Shown here: positions 1-12,655 of the stretch, piece by piece
Numbering within the stretch: position 1 is the first letter of the stretch
Layout: every line of letters starts with the position of its first letter
Assembly: GCF_947623445.1 (NCBI RefSeq)
Contig: NC_135246.1
Location: 9,779,856 to 9,843,855 of the forward strand
DNA: 64,000 bases
Source: Clavelina lepadiformis
Lineage: Eukaryota; Chordata; Ascidiacea; Aplousobranchia; Clavelinidae
Direction: 5' to 3'
The notes under the pieces: model-generated
The model's database searches: none
What the model saw: only the letters and a program-made list of their open reading frames with translations
Told to the model about the DNA's origin: nothing
Made by a program: the position numbers and the translations under genes

Positions 1-511
1 GCTTAAAATTGTTTATAATAACTTGCGATACAGCTTTGCACCTCTCTGAAGGTTATTGTACTTTTGCGAAACTTTTGTTGTACTTCATGAAATTTACATT
101 TCATTTGCATTTCTCGGTTCCACGCGCATTGTACACGGGATGATATCCAAATGCAAAAAAATTACTCGGATTGGTTCAACTCTGTCATAAATTTGAATAG
201 CTTTGTTTGAATTGCTGCCAAAGTGGTGATACATCATACAGATATGTATATAATTTGGGCAGGCTTATAACTTCATTACTTCTGCTTCGCCTCCTTAAAA
301 CAACTTTCCCAGTCGAAAAAACGACATCCCGACTTCTCCTGTAAAAATCTGCAGAAACTCATCTGAAAAGCACTTTTTGTTGGTTTAAAACGTGTAATAA
401 TCTATATTCTTGTCTGCGTTTTGGCCCAGTATAAGGCTATTTAAAATAATGCAAAAGAACAAACTTAAATATACAAATTGCATTGGATTATTTAATACTT
501 TTGTATTTCAG

Positions 512-2498
512 GGGTATTAAAAATTGAAGAAGAAGGTGTGAAAGTGACCGAGAGGAACACGCAGATCCGAATTGAACAAATCCGTGAAGAATGCAAACGA
601 CAGATTGTCGAAAACGAGGAGTTTTTTAAACAGAAATGGGAAAAACAAACCAAAGAGGTTTGATATTTCTCAGAAAATATCAATTGTTAATTTGCGCGAA
701 CGTCGTTTGATGTTGCATCGAACTTGGTCGCCGCAAAATATTCCAAATACAGCAGTTGTGTTGTTTTGCTGCTTAGTTTGAGAATCACCAAACGAAGGAA
801 CTAAATGAACAAGAGGACCAGCACCATAATGAAATAGCGGAAGCCGATAGAGCTCATAACACCGCTATGGATTTGTTGAAAGGCAAGTTATATACTTAAG
901 ACTGTGCAAAGCACGTCATTTTTCGCTTGAGCGTGTTTATATAAGTTTGAAATAAGAGAAGTATTTAAACCACAAGATTGTTTGGTACAAATTTAATTTC
1001 TATTTCCATAAATCCATCTCAAATACATTCATAATTGAATTTTCATATAATTTAATTTGCGTTTATTTGTTTATAAACGTTTATGTGGTGCGTAACCACC
1101 TGACCATTGTAAAAATTTACAAGAGCATTAAAATTCAAAAAATTTAATTGCAAATTGGGCAATAGTAAACTGCATGTCATTGATCGTTGCACCCGTTGTC
1201 ACCTTGTTGCATTGCGATAGACTGGGAACTATAAGACGTTTGTGAAGTGCAAAGAAATGAAGTTGTTATTATGAGACGAAAACATTTTCCACCCTGACAT
1301 GAAAGCTTCATCCATGCGCATAAGCCTGACTACCAAAAAATCTTGTAGGTAGAAAATAACAGACGAGATTACAATCACCAATGAGCGCTTGCTCAGGAAT
1401 TCGTTTTCATTGTTTTGGTGACTGATCATTGTTTAATATGAAGGCGGTCTGTTTGATCAAGGCGTGACCTTGTTTAATGTCCAAAACGAAATATGGAAGC
1501 ATTCTATTTGGCGCACAGCGATGTATTCAAGTCATTTTGAGATAACCATTATTGTCTATTTTTGGTAAAAAGTAAGCTACCCCCACTATGTGATTGGCCG
1601 TAGATATTTGAGACTCAAGTAATTTAACGGAACGAGCAAATATTACTGTCTGTATATATCAGTGGTTTTTTCTTCATTCTTTTGATTTCTTAAGCTCCAC
1701 GCGAAATGTGAACCAACTTACTATTACAGTTGATATGAAACATATATAACTGTATTGTATGGTTGTATTGGTTGCTGTAATTCCACCAATCCTTTTTCTC
1801 AATGTCGACCTTCTTGTGCGTATAAATTGTCCGGTCTTTACGTGTTGGGTCGAAGTTTTTGGGATCACGTAATATTTCAAACCGAATAATCCCACCACAG
1901 AAGAAAGCATTTTAAAAATAAGACTTAACTTGTTGACAGTTCCAATATTTTTAGATTATTTTGCAGATTTGAATTAGTTTTAACCACATAGTATACACAA
2001 AAAATTTGTCAAAAATTTTTAGTTAGTATTCGTATTACAGAATTTAGATTATACCGGCGTTGAGAATAATTTATGGAGCCTCTCCAAAAGTAATGATGTG
2101 AGGCAGGTTAAATTTTTGTGTCACATAATACTTGCTGTTGCTTTCTGTGCAGAACAAAACGAAAAGTTGCGAATTGAAAAGGAACATTTGCACTTGAAAC
2201 TGTTGAACATAACAAAGCACTACAATCAATACAAATCTCAAGTAAGCGACATTTTGTAAATTATTGCCAAAGTCATCATCTATTTGAAGTTAATCATCAT
2301 GGAGGGAAAAGTTTGTTAAAATATTGTATCTCCTTATAGATGGAAGGAATTGGAGAAGCGCTTCGATTTCAGCTTCCGGAAGAGAACCTGGAGACTGAGA
2401 ACAAGATCGATGATGTGACAGGAGGGAGGGAGGAAACGAAAGAAATCGAAAATAAACAACCTATAACCGATATTGAAGGCGGAGTTCAACCGACTTGA
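512..2498 (+). CDS. Coiled-coil protein, 3' part of gene (unrecognised)
   Basis: Exons at 512-657, 777-882, 2153-2241 and 2340-2498 (TGA) join in one frame and give 165 visible residues. The first exon opens with an acceptor in phase 1, so at least one earlier exon is missing or lies unseen in 1-511. The product is almost entirely charged helix rich in E, K, Q and R with few G or P, as in a long coiled coil (for example EQNEKLRIEKEHLHLK near the middle). It ends in a short acidic, glutamate-rich tail. The second intron uses a GC donor (AAAG followed by GCAAGT at 883); only this donor keeps the frame open into 2153. For exon 2, the acceptor at 775-776 has a better pyrimidine tract than the in-frame alternative at 781-782. 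I do not recognise the family; ciliary or centrosomal coiled-coil proteins look like this, but that is only a guess. Confidence 0.72.
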
Positions 2499-5400
2499 CG
2501 AACTGGGAAAATCCGCGAAACTCGTTCCAGGACTGATATAGAATTATAGATCGTCCTTATAACACGTCACGAGTAACAACATTTATTCGAAAAACGGCAC
2601 AAGCACATCTCCGTCCATCTACGGCCTACGCAATAGGTTTCAAACGGTGATCTCGTTTCAATATCGTCCGCCGAAACATTGCAATATTTGTAGCAAAACA
2701 GAATGCAGAAATAACCGTTGTTTTTTGTTTTCTATCGCAATGTCTTTGACGATTTTTTTTACTTTTACTGGTCCGCTTAAAATACATTATGATGCGCTAT
2801 AATTAATACCACAACAGATTTGTATTTCAAAGTCAAAAGCATCCCTACGTCATACACATATGAACAGAACCCTTGAATATTTGTATTTGTTTTGAACTCA
2901 CTAAATAACCCGTAATAGCCGTACAATTGATGCAATTGGTCCAATAATTAATTCAAAACCTGACGTTATTATAGAGGATGTACCAGTTTTTTGTGAAATC
3001 TTTCACTTGTATATGCAGTACACGTAGTACTATATTTATTGCGCTTGACACGCCTTGTGTTGCTGTCATCAACCTCTACCTTGGACTGCTGTGTAACGGT
3101 CAATTTATTTTCCCAATGGTTGCTGATTGTATTTGCTACCCAGCACCATTTTCTTACCAACCGCGGTGTTATGTCTCCGCATATTGCACTTTGCCAAAGT
3201 TTGGACCAAATCAACAAGCTTGGTCATTAACCAAAGCATAGAATTTTGTTCAGTTATTGCTAGTACATCATTGAAATAAGTTGGTCTTAATAAGAAATAT
3301 GTGATGTACAGTAACTATATCCACGTGCGCAGTGGCGGCCTTACAGGTGGGGAGGTGGGAGGACGAGGTATGGTGTGACTTAAGTTTGGGGGGCTCAAAA
3401 TAGCGAGAGACGTAGCAGTGTACCCTATGGGGTTCCGGATGCATAGTTCCCCGGAAATGTTTAAATTTACCTGGTCTAAAATGCATAAAATTTCACTTTT
3501 CTTTCAAAAAACAAACTGCCTGAGACTTGGTTTGTGCATTTCTTCATTGCATTGACGACCAAGCTCGCCTCACCCTAAAGTCACTACTGGACGTACGGTT
3601 TTCTTCAAAATTCATGCATTTGACATGCAGCAACATGAAATGTTTTGCTCTTTGATTATTAACAATTTTTCTGCATAAAGAACGTACGAAATGTCTTTCA
3701 CGCAATAACAACGAAACGACCTTTTCTGTTCTTGCAGGGAAGTCCCTTTCGGTTTCTCACGTCAAATAGATGTTCGCCGGATCAAAACTTCGATGTTTCT
3801 ATTCCAAGCTGTGTTTGACTGTTCAGGTAACAAATGTGGAAACAACAAATTCCGTACATATGACATATTATATAACAAAACTAAACTTGAACTAAACAAA
3901 ACAAAAGTTGAGGGTGGTACTTTCACTTTAAGTGAACAAGACAAAAGTTTCATGCGCTTTGCTTTAATAGGCTACGCAAATTTGTTGGTTTGGTTTAGTT
4001 TAGGCCTATCGCTTAACATTAAAATGTGCCATTTGAACGTTTTCAATGAAAATTCCAGGTCGTAATAGATAGTTCAGCAAGTACGAAATCCACTTGCAGC
4101 AGGTGTCATTGCATAAGGTATACGAATACTATTCACAGTATTAAGCTACAAGCAGACCCGATCATAGCCTGTGGACCATGGTGCACTGCACCTTGCACGG
4201 TTCATTAATTTTTCGCGAAAACAGTTGCCAGATGCGACTTTATTTTCAAATAACTCGAATAGCGCCTGCATTTCTTTCAGATTCGAGATTTTTTCTGAGT
4301 TTGTGTTGAAGATTGACACTTCGATTAAAGAGAGACGAAATCGGAAACGATTAAATAAACAGGCAGAGTAACTTGGAATAAGAAGCCAAGCTTTACCGTG
4401 GCTGGCTGCCACTGCGTACGATCAACAACGCTATTGGCCGTTGAACGTTGGCATTCACAAAAAATGTTCCGTTTTTATAACAAGCACAGAGTGTAAGGCT
4501 GGGCTATTATGACGAAGCTTAAAACTTGCAGAATACAGAGGTGTTTCGAACTGAGTTTATTTATTTTAATGATTAGCCTCCTGAAACGACAACATGCCAT
4601 TAAGGCAATTAGAAACAGCCAGTACGGTTATAATTGCGTTCCATTCTCGCTACGGGCGTCAACTGATTTCGGTTTTATAGAGCTGCGAAAAAGTACAGAA
4701 CGCTGACTAATATAGGGTATATAGCAAGGCTGTAAGCCTATAGTATATGACACCACTTAAATAGTGCAGAGTATTGTCCAAATAAAGATGCTTGGTTTTT
4801 GGATTTTAGGTTTTGTCTTCTTTTGAGCTGGTTTGTAGTCACTAATTGAAAGCGCATTTTTCGAATAGGTAGCGAGTCATTCAGTAATACTAGTACAATA
4901 TGCGCAGCACAGATTGAGACAAAGAAACTGTACAATAATGGTGAATTCTATAAATAATTTGCTTCCACGTATTTGGTTGATGGCACGTAATACCGTGAGC
5001 TAAAATACGCTTTACCGTGTGGTACAAAAGAGGTAAACCAAACATCCAGCAATTTCTCCAAAGCTCCTAAGCAAAAACGTTTAAACCTATTACTTCCTGC
5101 TTGTTTCTGCCTACTACATTTAGCTCGTGGGTCATCGAACAACACACATACCTCTTGAGTCGACAGACGCTTAGTTCCCAACAAATGTAGAAGAAATACA
5201 GAAATAGCTTTTGAAAGGACATATGCATGTCAATGGAAATTAGCAATCAAGTATACTCGTAATCTCGAGTACTAAGGTCTCATTTAAAAATATGTATAAC
5301 TGTCGAGCGGAAAACCTTTAAACATGTTTAGCTACAGTCGAACCGATTTTTCGAGAATTAGGGTCGAAACCTATGTCAGGTTGCATTTTTTTAAAAAGGT

Positions 5401-7238
5401 TTTTACGGGCTATTGTGAAATCGGCATTCACTTACATCAGTTCAGGATACTGTTATTGACTGACGAGCCAGTAACATCTATCAGTGAGATAATGGTTCAA
5501 ATCAATTCCACTTAAGTTTAAGGATCGATCTCAGGGGATTTAGTAATCAGCGATAACATGACAGACCTTCCTAAAATGAGAAAAAGATGGTCCTGTCAGT
5601 TTCTGCTTCAGAATATGTGTGGTCAACACCATTACCAAACAATGGCCTATTCAAATCAAAATTCTTTGTGGACAGGTGCTAAAGTTGACTTGAATCGCAT
5701 TAAACTGTTATACACTTTGTTACAGTGTGATCGCTTTATTATTAGTGGCTTTACCTTAACGTTAATTACAGTGTATGAGTCAGATTTGCTGCCTGCATTG
5801 ACGAATAACTGTCCGAAGAAAAGTAATTTACTGCAGAGCGACAACCCATATGAGTATGAAATAGACTTTTCACATACGCATCCTGAATCCCATATCGTTT
5901 GAGTTTGCCATCACGATGTTAACGCTATGGCAGTGGAAAACGGATGTAAGATGATGTATTGAATGCAGACGACATGAACTATCTAGTGTTCTGTGGGTCT
6001 ATACGGATCAAGTTTCAGTTAGTTTTTTCTTGAAACAAAGCTGGTTGCTCAATGTATATTTTGAAATTAAGTTCGAAAGGCTACGTACGTATGACATTTG
6101 TTCTTTATGCGCGTTATTACAGTCAATTCTGACTTCTTTTGAAAAACGATCTTTGCAAGACATTTTCAAAACCTCGAAACGGTATTTAAATCTAGTAGTT
6201 TATAAGTATACAAAGCAGTGTTTGGTATATTTCCCATGGAAGTTGGATTATATTTTTAAAATTACAAAGATTACGTATGTCTTATCTTTTCCCACAGGGA
6301 ATACAAAATTTTGATGCAAATAGAAATGAGCTGTTGGAGTAGTGGCCTAGCAACCGCTGCAACTGCGGCAAAAAACAACTCCGAAGAAAAGTTGTATTCT
6401 GTTAGTGTTTGAAGAGTTGCAAGCTAAGAGTAAACGTGCTTTAGCGTGTATCGCGAGTAACATGTTGAAATGTGTAGTTGTGCACGTGTTTGTTTATACG
6501 CTTTGCGTGAGATTTAAAACTGACTTGAGTCATCTATCTACCACGACCATACTTTCCACACTGACGTGTTCCGCCCTGCAGAACGTACCGCAGTGTTTAA
6601 TTGCTTCCCGGTTATTAAAATAGTCCAAAGAAGAAAAAGCGTTTTGTTGACTAGCCACCTTCCATTAACCGTAGGCTTGCAAAAAGCTTGCCAAGCAATT
6701 GGTCCAGCTAGAATGAAAAAGTGCTTGGAATGTGTTTTGAAACACGAGTGAGGAGCATATGTTTATCGCAGCAGTAACAAGTCAGTGCAATTAACGCAGT
6801 GTAAAGCATTGCGTGTATTGATTTATTCATGCTTAGTCCAGTTTTATCGAATCGGTGCACCATAATAGCTTGCAGTTTTGCGTTAATGCGCAACGTGGCT
6901 AGAGCAAACGCCCTCAGAGAAAGCCGGAAATAGGTTTCGTCATAGTTCGTGAAACCCTGCCCGTAAACAAGTCCATATTTTTGCATATTATTTGATTCGG
7001 TCGGCGTATATTGCATGCTGAAGTTCTTTCCTGGTCGCTCAAGTTCAGAGATTCACATCGAACAGGCAGTTAGTTATAAGTAAGACGCCCCAGGCTTTTG
7101 ACAGTGATAGATTGTTGTATACACAAACAGCCAGAACATTAATAAAACCCTTGTGAAACGAATGTTTGTATCATGTTAGTCTCTGCAGACTAAATTTCCA
7201 AGTTAAGCTTACATTTAACGTATTATCGATATATCGAT
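2499..7238. other. Intergenic region, no supported gene
   Basis: This stretch has open frames of 60-115 codons on both strands, but none has splice-consistent neighbours, recognisable motifs or protein-like composition. The longest, at 5558-5902 (+), reads as random AT-rich sequence. The only structure I can support is a hAT-like element at about 3330-3589 and the paired 8-bp palindromes just before the TP53I11-like start. Confidence 0.55.
3330..3589. mobile_element. Possible hAT-like non-autonomous element (MITE)
   Basis: The left end reads CAGTGGCGGCCTTACAGG and the reverse complement of the right end reads CAGTAGTGACTTTAGGG, an imperfect terminal inverted repeat starting with CAGT. The 8 bases outside the ends are CACGTGCG (3322-3329) and GACGTACG (3590-3597), matching at six of eight positions, as expected for the 8-bp target duplication of hAT transposons. 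The interior is G-rich and non-coding at about 260 bp. An old, decayed copy would look like this; chance similarity is possible. Confidence 0.4.
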
Positions 7239-7239
7239 A
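7224..7239. promoter_or_regulatory. Two adjacent TATCGATA palindromes at the start codon
   Basis: Two perfect copies of the 8-bp palindrome TATCGATA abut each other. The second ends on the A of the ATG at 7239-7241. In insects this octamer is the DRE bound by DREF at core promoters of housekeeping genes. A DRE role here is inference; the sites could also sit in the 5' untranslated region and have no role. Confidence 0.45.
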
Positions 7240-9232
7240 TGGCAAACGTGCTGCACAGTGTTCAAAGCCGACTCAAACACCGCAAGGTTTTAGGTGTTGG
7301 TGAAAATTCAGACGGAAAAATCCCACGATCCAAGGTGAAACTTTTTCGTGTTTACGATGTCATTTTGTTGATGCTACTTCAGCAATGTGTCCATAAAGTA
7401 CCATAAAAACTCTCCTGAAGACATACAAGCCCTCTAAGCATACATGTAGACTTTTCATTGATTTTAAAATCGTTAACATGTTGTTGGTATTTCAGATAAG
7501 CCAACTTCTTGGCGATGACCATCTGGAGCACGTCGTAATACAAGATAGCAACTATCCATTTGGCTTGCGTGTCATTCAATGGATCACTTGTTTCTATTTT
7601 GGTAGTCTTGGACTTGTAAGTTATGTAATAACCGTAATACTCGTCTTACATTAAGATAACGGTATTTACACACAACACCAACGACGTGATATATGTGCCG
7701 GGTTAATGGTTAAGTAAACTGAGCTTACGTTTGGATTATATCTATAGCGATAGTGGATGTATAGCAAGCATAACCTATTTCTCGTCACTTGGCACAAGGT
7801 GCGATAGTCAGAAATAATAATGTGCAATTAAAGACATTTTTTCGAAAGCGTCCTTGCTCCAATGTCCAATGTGAACCCGTATATGCTGTGTATAATAGGT
7901 TAACTACACCCCGGAATAGTTCGATTGCACAAGATATTGCAGTAATAATTCCGACTTTATTGGATAATTTTTGAAATTTGGGTTAGTTAGGGCGTAAGTA
8001 TTCTGAACAAACCTGAAAGGGTTATCAGGATTTTTATTACAAAGTTTGAATTATTACAACGCTGGCGTTAAAACAGGGACCTGTGTCAAACTCGAAACAG
8101 ATTGCTTCGATCGTTATAAAGATAGGGAACATTGTAACTTTTTTCACCAAATTTTCTTTTGCTGGTTAAAAAATAGACTCACAATTGACCATGATTGTAT
8201 TTTAAAGTTTTTGTCGATTATATTGCATTTTTGTGATATGTTTGTCAAAAATATACTAGCATTTTATTGTTTGAAACCCAGATGTACATTTTATACCCAC
8301 ACTTCAATTTCCTCATGGGTTCAGCGATGACATTTGACTACAGACGTTTGTTAAACATGATTGAAGACGATGAAGAGGAATCCTCTTCACGTGAATCCGG
8401 TCATGATTCACAAGGAGCGACTCTGGGCGACGTTGACTGTGACGCGGTAAGATTTCCTTTAAAAAGTAAAGGAACACAGAAATTTCATTTCAAATTAATC
8501 GTGTAAGGAACAGAAGAACGAAAAAATTAACAGGTTTAGCGCGTCAAAGCTTCTATTTTAAATACAAATGCCATCAGATCTACAAAGAAATGATGAATTT
8601 TTAATTGAACAATACATGTTTTGCGTGTCAGCTATACGTAGTTGTATTTAATTTTGGATCCAGTCTTTCGCTTTTTATTTTCCTCATGGGCTGAGATGTC
8701 AGTTGTGTGCGTTTTATAAACATTAGGCAACCAAATTTTTTTCAGGACACGAAATGTGAATTGAGTTTTTACTTTTTATAGTAAATAAACAAAGATTCCC
8801 AGCAGCTAAGCTACAAAGTTTTTATTTTCAGCAACATTGTCAAGTTCCAATACGAATGTGTGGTGTTGCGTATTTGGCTTTAACATTTCTTTTTGTTGCC
8901 GTTGCTGTCATACACAAAGATAACAGGAGAGCAGTTCGAATCGCATTGATTGTCGAAGCGTTTTACTTTTTAATGGATGTCATAGGTGGGTAAAGGAGGA
9001 TGTGTTTTGTCTTAGGTTATTATACCCTTCTCATTATACTGCAAATTACACGACACTTGCTTATGATTACTGTTTTATATTTCTAGTTTCTTTACTAAGT
9101 GGAACCACAGACTTTGGAGATGGCGCTGCTATAGCTGTTGTAGTAATAAAACTACTAGCTGCGACGGCATGCTTGCTGTACTATAGAAAGACACATCATG
9201 TAAGAGAGAATCTGCTGAAGAGGCAGGACTAA
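7239..9232 (+). CDS. TP53I11: TP53I11 (PIG11)-like multi-pass membrane protein
   Basis: Five exons: 7239-7334, 7496-7619, 8325-8446, 8832-8985 and 9087-9232 (TAA), giving 213 residues against 189 in human. The N-terminus SRLKHRKVLGVG followed by RSKISQLLGD matches the human segment SRLKTRKILGVG / RSKISQVLGN, and PFGLRVIQW, PIRMCGVAYL and EAFYF also match in order. Four hydrophobic segments follow, then a basic C-terminus. The loop after the first membrane segment is longer than in human and carries an acidic, serine-rich insert (DEEESSSRES). The exon 2/3 join is the uncertain point. The donor at 7620 aligns residue for residue with the human protein, but it overlaps a stronger GTAAGT at 7616 that would need a different acceptor (8282 is possible and adds about 14 residues). 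The family is linked to p53 response and adhesion in vertebrates; its molecular function is unknown. Confidence 0.88.
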
Positions 9233-10151
9233 CCTTCAAAATCGGGCTTCCAGAAGGAAATGTTTCTGTCAACCTTTGTCCACATTCCCTAAGTTGGATT
9301 CCTCGTAAAGAAACTTGTTTTATTGCATAAAAAAGACAAAACTATTTTCTGAGTTTTGGTTTTATTTTTATTTGAAGTTACAAACAATGCAAATTTTGCA
9401 AACTTCCGCCACTTTCTGGCTCTAAAAACCAGCACTTTACCTCAAATCTAAATTTTTTGCCGATGGAGTTGCGATAGTTATTAATTGAAATGCGTGTCAG
9501 ATGTTCATACCATTTACCGTTGTACAACTGACACTGATAGCCGAAAGGTGCATAAAATACAACTTTCTTGGCTTGAGAATTGGTTTATTTACGTGTAAAA
9601 TAACTATTCTTAAAAACTGCATAGAATGGTACTGTCTTATTTTTAAAGATCATGGAAACACGTTAACTGCAAATCATTGCCTACAAATTGAAAAAAAGGG
9701 TTGCTATTTTTATTATCAAAAAAGAGATATATGGCTATATGGTGATATAGGCTACATTTGCAACCTGGGCAAAGGTATAGTAGGTATCTATATCACGTCA
9801 CTTTAACTTTTTCTTAATTCCGGATTGGGAACGATACTTGTACGCTTATAAACTAAGAGCAAGGTAATTTGAATAAACATAAATAAACCAAAAAAAGTAA
9901 ACTCCAACTCAAAACTTTTAAGTTAAAGAACGTTAACAAACGAAAAGAACTAAAAACGTAACGTTAAAAGTTAACAAACGAAAGAAAAAATAACCTAATG
10001 TGTAACATATGGTGGATGTATAATGCTTCAGTTTGCAAACATTTTCTTTCATTCACCAAAAAATGTCCAGACAAATACACCGACAAGCACCTGTGTGCAC
10101 CAATATACAAGTCTAAGAGCTGCCCATAAACCAATGACAACGTGACCGAGC
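9233..10151. other. Convergent intergenic region between TP53I11-like and zinc-finger genes
   Basis: This region holds the 3' ends of two genes facing each other (stops at 9232 on + and 10152 on -). No gene is supported. The open frame at 9501-9806 (+) is AT-rich with no recognisable features. Short direct echoes of the word GTTAACAAACGAAA occur around 9930-9985. Confidence 0.5.
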
Positions 10152-12655
10152 TTATAACAAGTAGGTCCGCATGTGTGGGCAGATATGTGACGACAGGTCA
10201 TTTTGATTATGAAACCAAACACCGCAGGCAGCACATGCAGCAGTAAAATCTTCATTTCCTACACCGCTGAAGGTACTTGGAGCCGAAAAGGTTAGTTGGG
10301 CAGTTACACACTCATCGTTTGTGGGGGACAAAGCTAACGGCATCGTTTCTACTTCTACGGTACAGCGATGCTTTTTTAAATAGGTGTCAAGTTTAAACGT
10401 CTTGCCACAGGCTGTACAATGGAAAGGCTTTTTGTCGGTATGGGTCTTCACATGCCGGTTGTAATGGCTGCTCCGGTCCGTAGAATACCCACACAACTCG
10501 CACTGGAATTTTTTGTCGGCTACGACAGAAGATTCGGCGTTGCGTATATCACCGACTATATAGGTGCGTGGCTGATCATTTTGTGAACCGCCTACCACCG
10601 AGCCATTGGTACTGGTTGCTTTCAAGAAATGTTTTCTGTAATATAACACACATAAAAATCAAAATATATTGCCTGCAAGAACCAGAGGAATTTATTAACA
10701 CAACTAAACAAAAACCACATCGATTTTGAAGTAAATAGCACAAATTAGCAGTTTACTTAGACAAGGGTAGCTTAAGTCGTAGATAAGACTTAGTTATGTT
10801 CAGTTATTAAGTAAAGTGGAAACTGTAACCAAAGATACCCTTGATGAGGGGCTGATTTTAAGCCATTCATCTCACAATGTTGCAAAATTTCTTGTGGGCT
10901 AAATCCATGTCTTGCTAAATGTCTCCTGAGGAAGTACATAGTTATGACATTATCATAAGCTCTAACATTACACGAAAAACAAAACGGCAATAACTGAAGC
11001 TGTTGCAAATTGTCAACAAGCTCTAAACAAAATCTGATATTTATCCTTAATTGAAGCCCACACCTAAAATGGTCTGATCTGCCAGTTCCATAACCACATC
11101 TGGAACATTTTAAAGGCTTTTCCTCAGAATGCGTTATCAAATGACGTTTGTAGTGGTCACTTCGGTTGGTACAGTAAAGACAAACATCGCATTTGTACTT
11201 CACATCAATCTAGTAAAGTATCTGATGATCAAATCAGAACTAGAATAAGTTATTTGTTGGCGGCTACTCAGCACTTGGAATTCATATTTGAAAATTTCAA
11301 AACACATACATTTGAATTGCGCTGAAACTTATACTTTGTCTTGCTCGATTTTCTGGCTGTTGGCTGTGTACCAGAGTTGCCTACTCTTGGTGAATGCTGT
11401 TTGCCATCGTATAAGTGGGGGCTTGGCACTGCTGAATGATGTGCCTTCTGCAGTTGTTTATTGTCTGCATGTTAATTTAAATTTAAAGACATGTTGGTTT
11501 TCCAATTTTCAAATTGTACGTTTTTTAAAAAGTAACATTAATGGTGACAAAATAAAAACAGACTCTCAAGCCACTGCGAGTCCATGCTGTAAGTGTTCTG
11601 GGTTGCCATTCCCACTTGATTAAATGAACTATCATCACCAACTGGATTTGAAAATCGTCGGGGTGTGAAAGACCCTAAATAATAATTAAATGTAAGCAAG
11701 TCATTAAAATTATATCAACATACGTCATAGACTAATCGGACACAATACTGTCAAAATGTCATAAAATTTTTTTCTTTAAATGTGGTCTAAATGTTTAATG
11801 AGTATGTTACCAATTTGCTCCGGTTCAACATAGAATCCATTCATGGACTGGTTTGAAATCAGAGGTTGAAATGTGGTGCCCACAGAGCCTGCAATAGTTA
11901 AAAATCAGGTTTTAAGTCAGTAAGCCTAGCACTAAAAACTAAGAAGCAGTTACTTTTTAAAACTAAGTGAATATATCAAAGGCAGATTGCATTGTTTGAG
12001 ATAGGGATCTGGCTTAGACAACAAGCAGCAAGTAGAACTTCATTATTAACGATCCAGTTAATATTTGAGTGAGACCAGGGCAGTGGTTAAACTTGCCGGA
12101 GGTACTGAGCCTTACGAGTGGCGTACATACATTCACCAAACCGTTAGTTAAAATTAGAAAACATACATCATAATTATACAGAACATGTGTGTACTGATCT
12201 CCGTCGAATCCAAAGATTGACTCATTAAACTTAGTTTAAGAGCCACTGCTTCAAATGATGGATCAGGGCTACATTGAGGTTAGTATATCGTGACTTTAAG
12301 ATATGTTATTATTTTATATTAATATATTATATTAAGATAAGTTTTAACTGTAAGATTAGGTTGACATTTCGGTGAGAAAAATTTCTCTGTGCGAGACGCT
12401 AAAAAGCTTTTACTTTCTCAAAATGTACCCATATATGACCTTGTATTACGGAAGCTAATTTGATAGATAAGTGTTGAAGGTTTAACTTACGGCTCACTGT
12501 TTTTATTATCACATCACAATACCTGCGGAACTAATCCCATTAGAAAATCCTGTTGTGATATTTTGTGCAGGCTGAGACAAGCATTCGATGGAATTGTGGG
12601 TTCCTTCATGCTCGGAAACTCTGATTGGTTTGGAACTCTTCCTTTTTGAAGACAT
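10152..12655 (-). CDS. C2H2 zinc-finger protein with RSDH-type fingers
   Basis: Six exons read on the minus strand: 12655-12523 (ATG), 11888-11811, 11674-11564, 11464-11310, 11209-11064 and 10635-10152 (TAA). Every phase matches, giving 368 residues. Residues 1 to about 160 are a low-complexity S/N/Q/G/P-rich region starting with a basic stretch (SSKRKSSKP), likely disordered and nuclear-directing. Four C2H2-type modules follow: two contiguous (CDVC...HYKRHLITH, then CSRCGYGTGRSDHFRKH), then after about 40 residues two more (CELCGYSTDRSSHYNRH, CTACGKTFKLDTYLKKH-C). A degenerate C-x2-C...H motif lies near the C-terminus (CAAC...HICPH). Three recognition helices share the pattern R-S-D/S-H, which by the classical finger code favours GGG triplets. 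This is a sequence-specific DNA-binding factor by family; its target genes are unknown and no vertebrate orthologue is recognised. Confidence 0.88.

Noticed and set aside
5558..5902. 114-codon open frame on the plus strand
   Set aside because: No motif, no splice partners, AT-driven composition, and competing frames on the other strand of the same length; consistent with chance.
6708..7016. 102-codon open frame on the minus strand upstream of the TP53I11-like gene
   Set aside because: No recognisable domain, no exon structure and no coding-like conservation that I can recall.
12080..12130. tRNA-like words (GGCAGTGGTTAAACTTGCC) suggesting a tRNA or SINE
   Set aside because: No B-box and no closing stems; too little to call either a tRNA gene or the SINE seen elsewhere.
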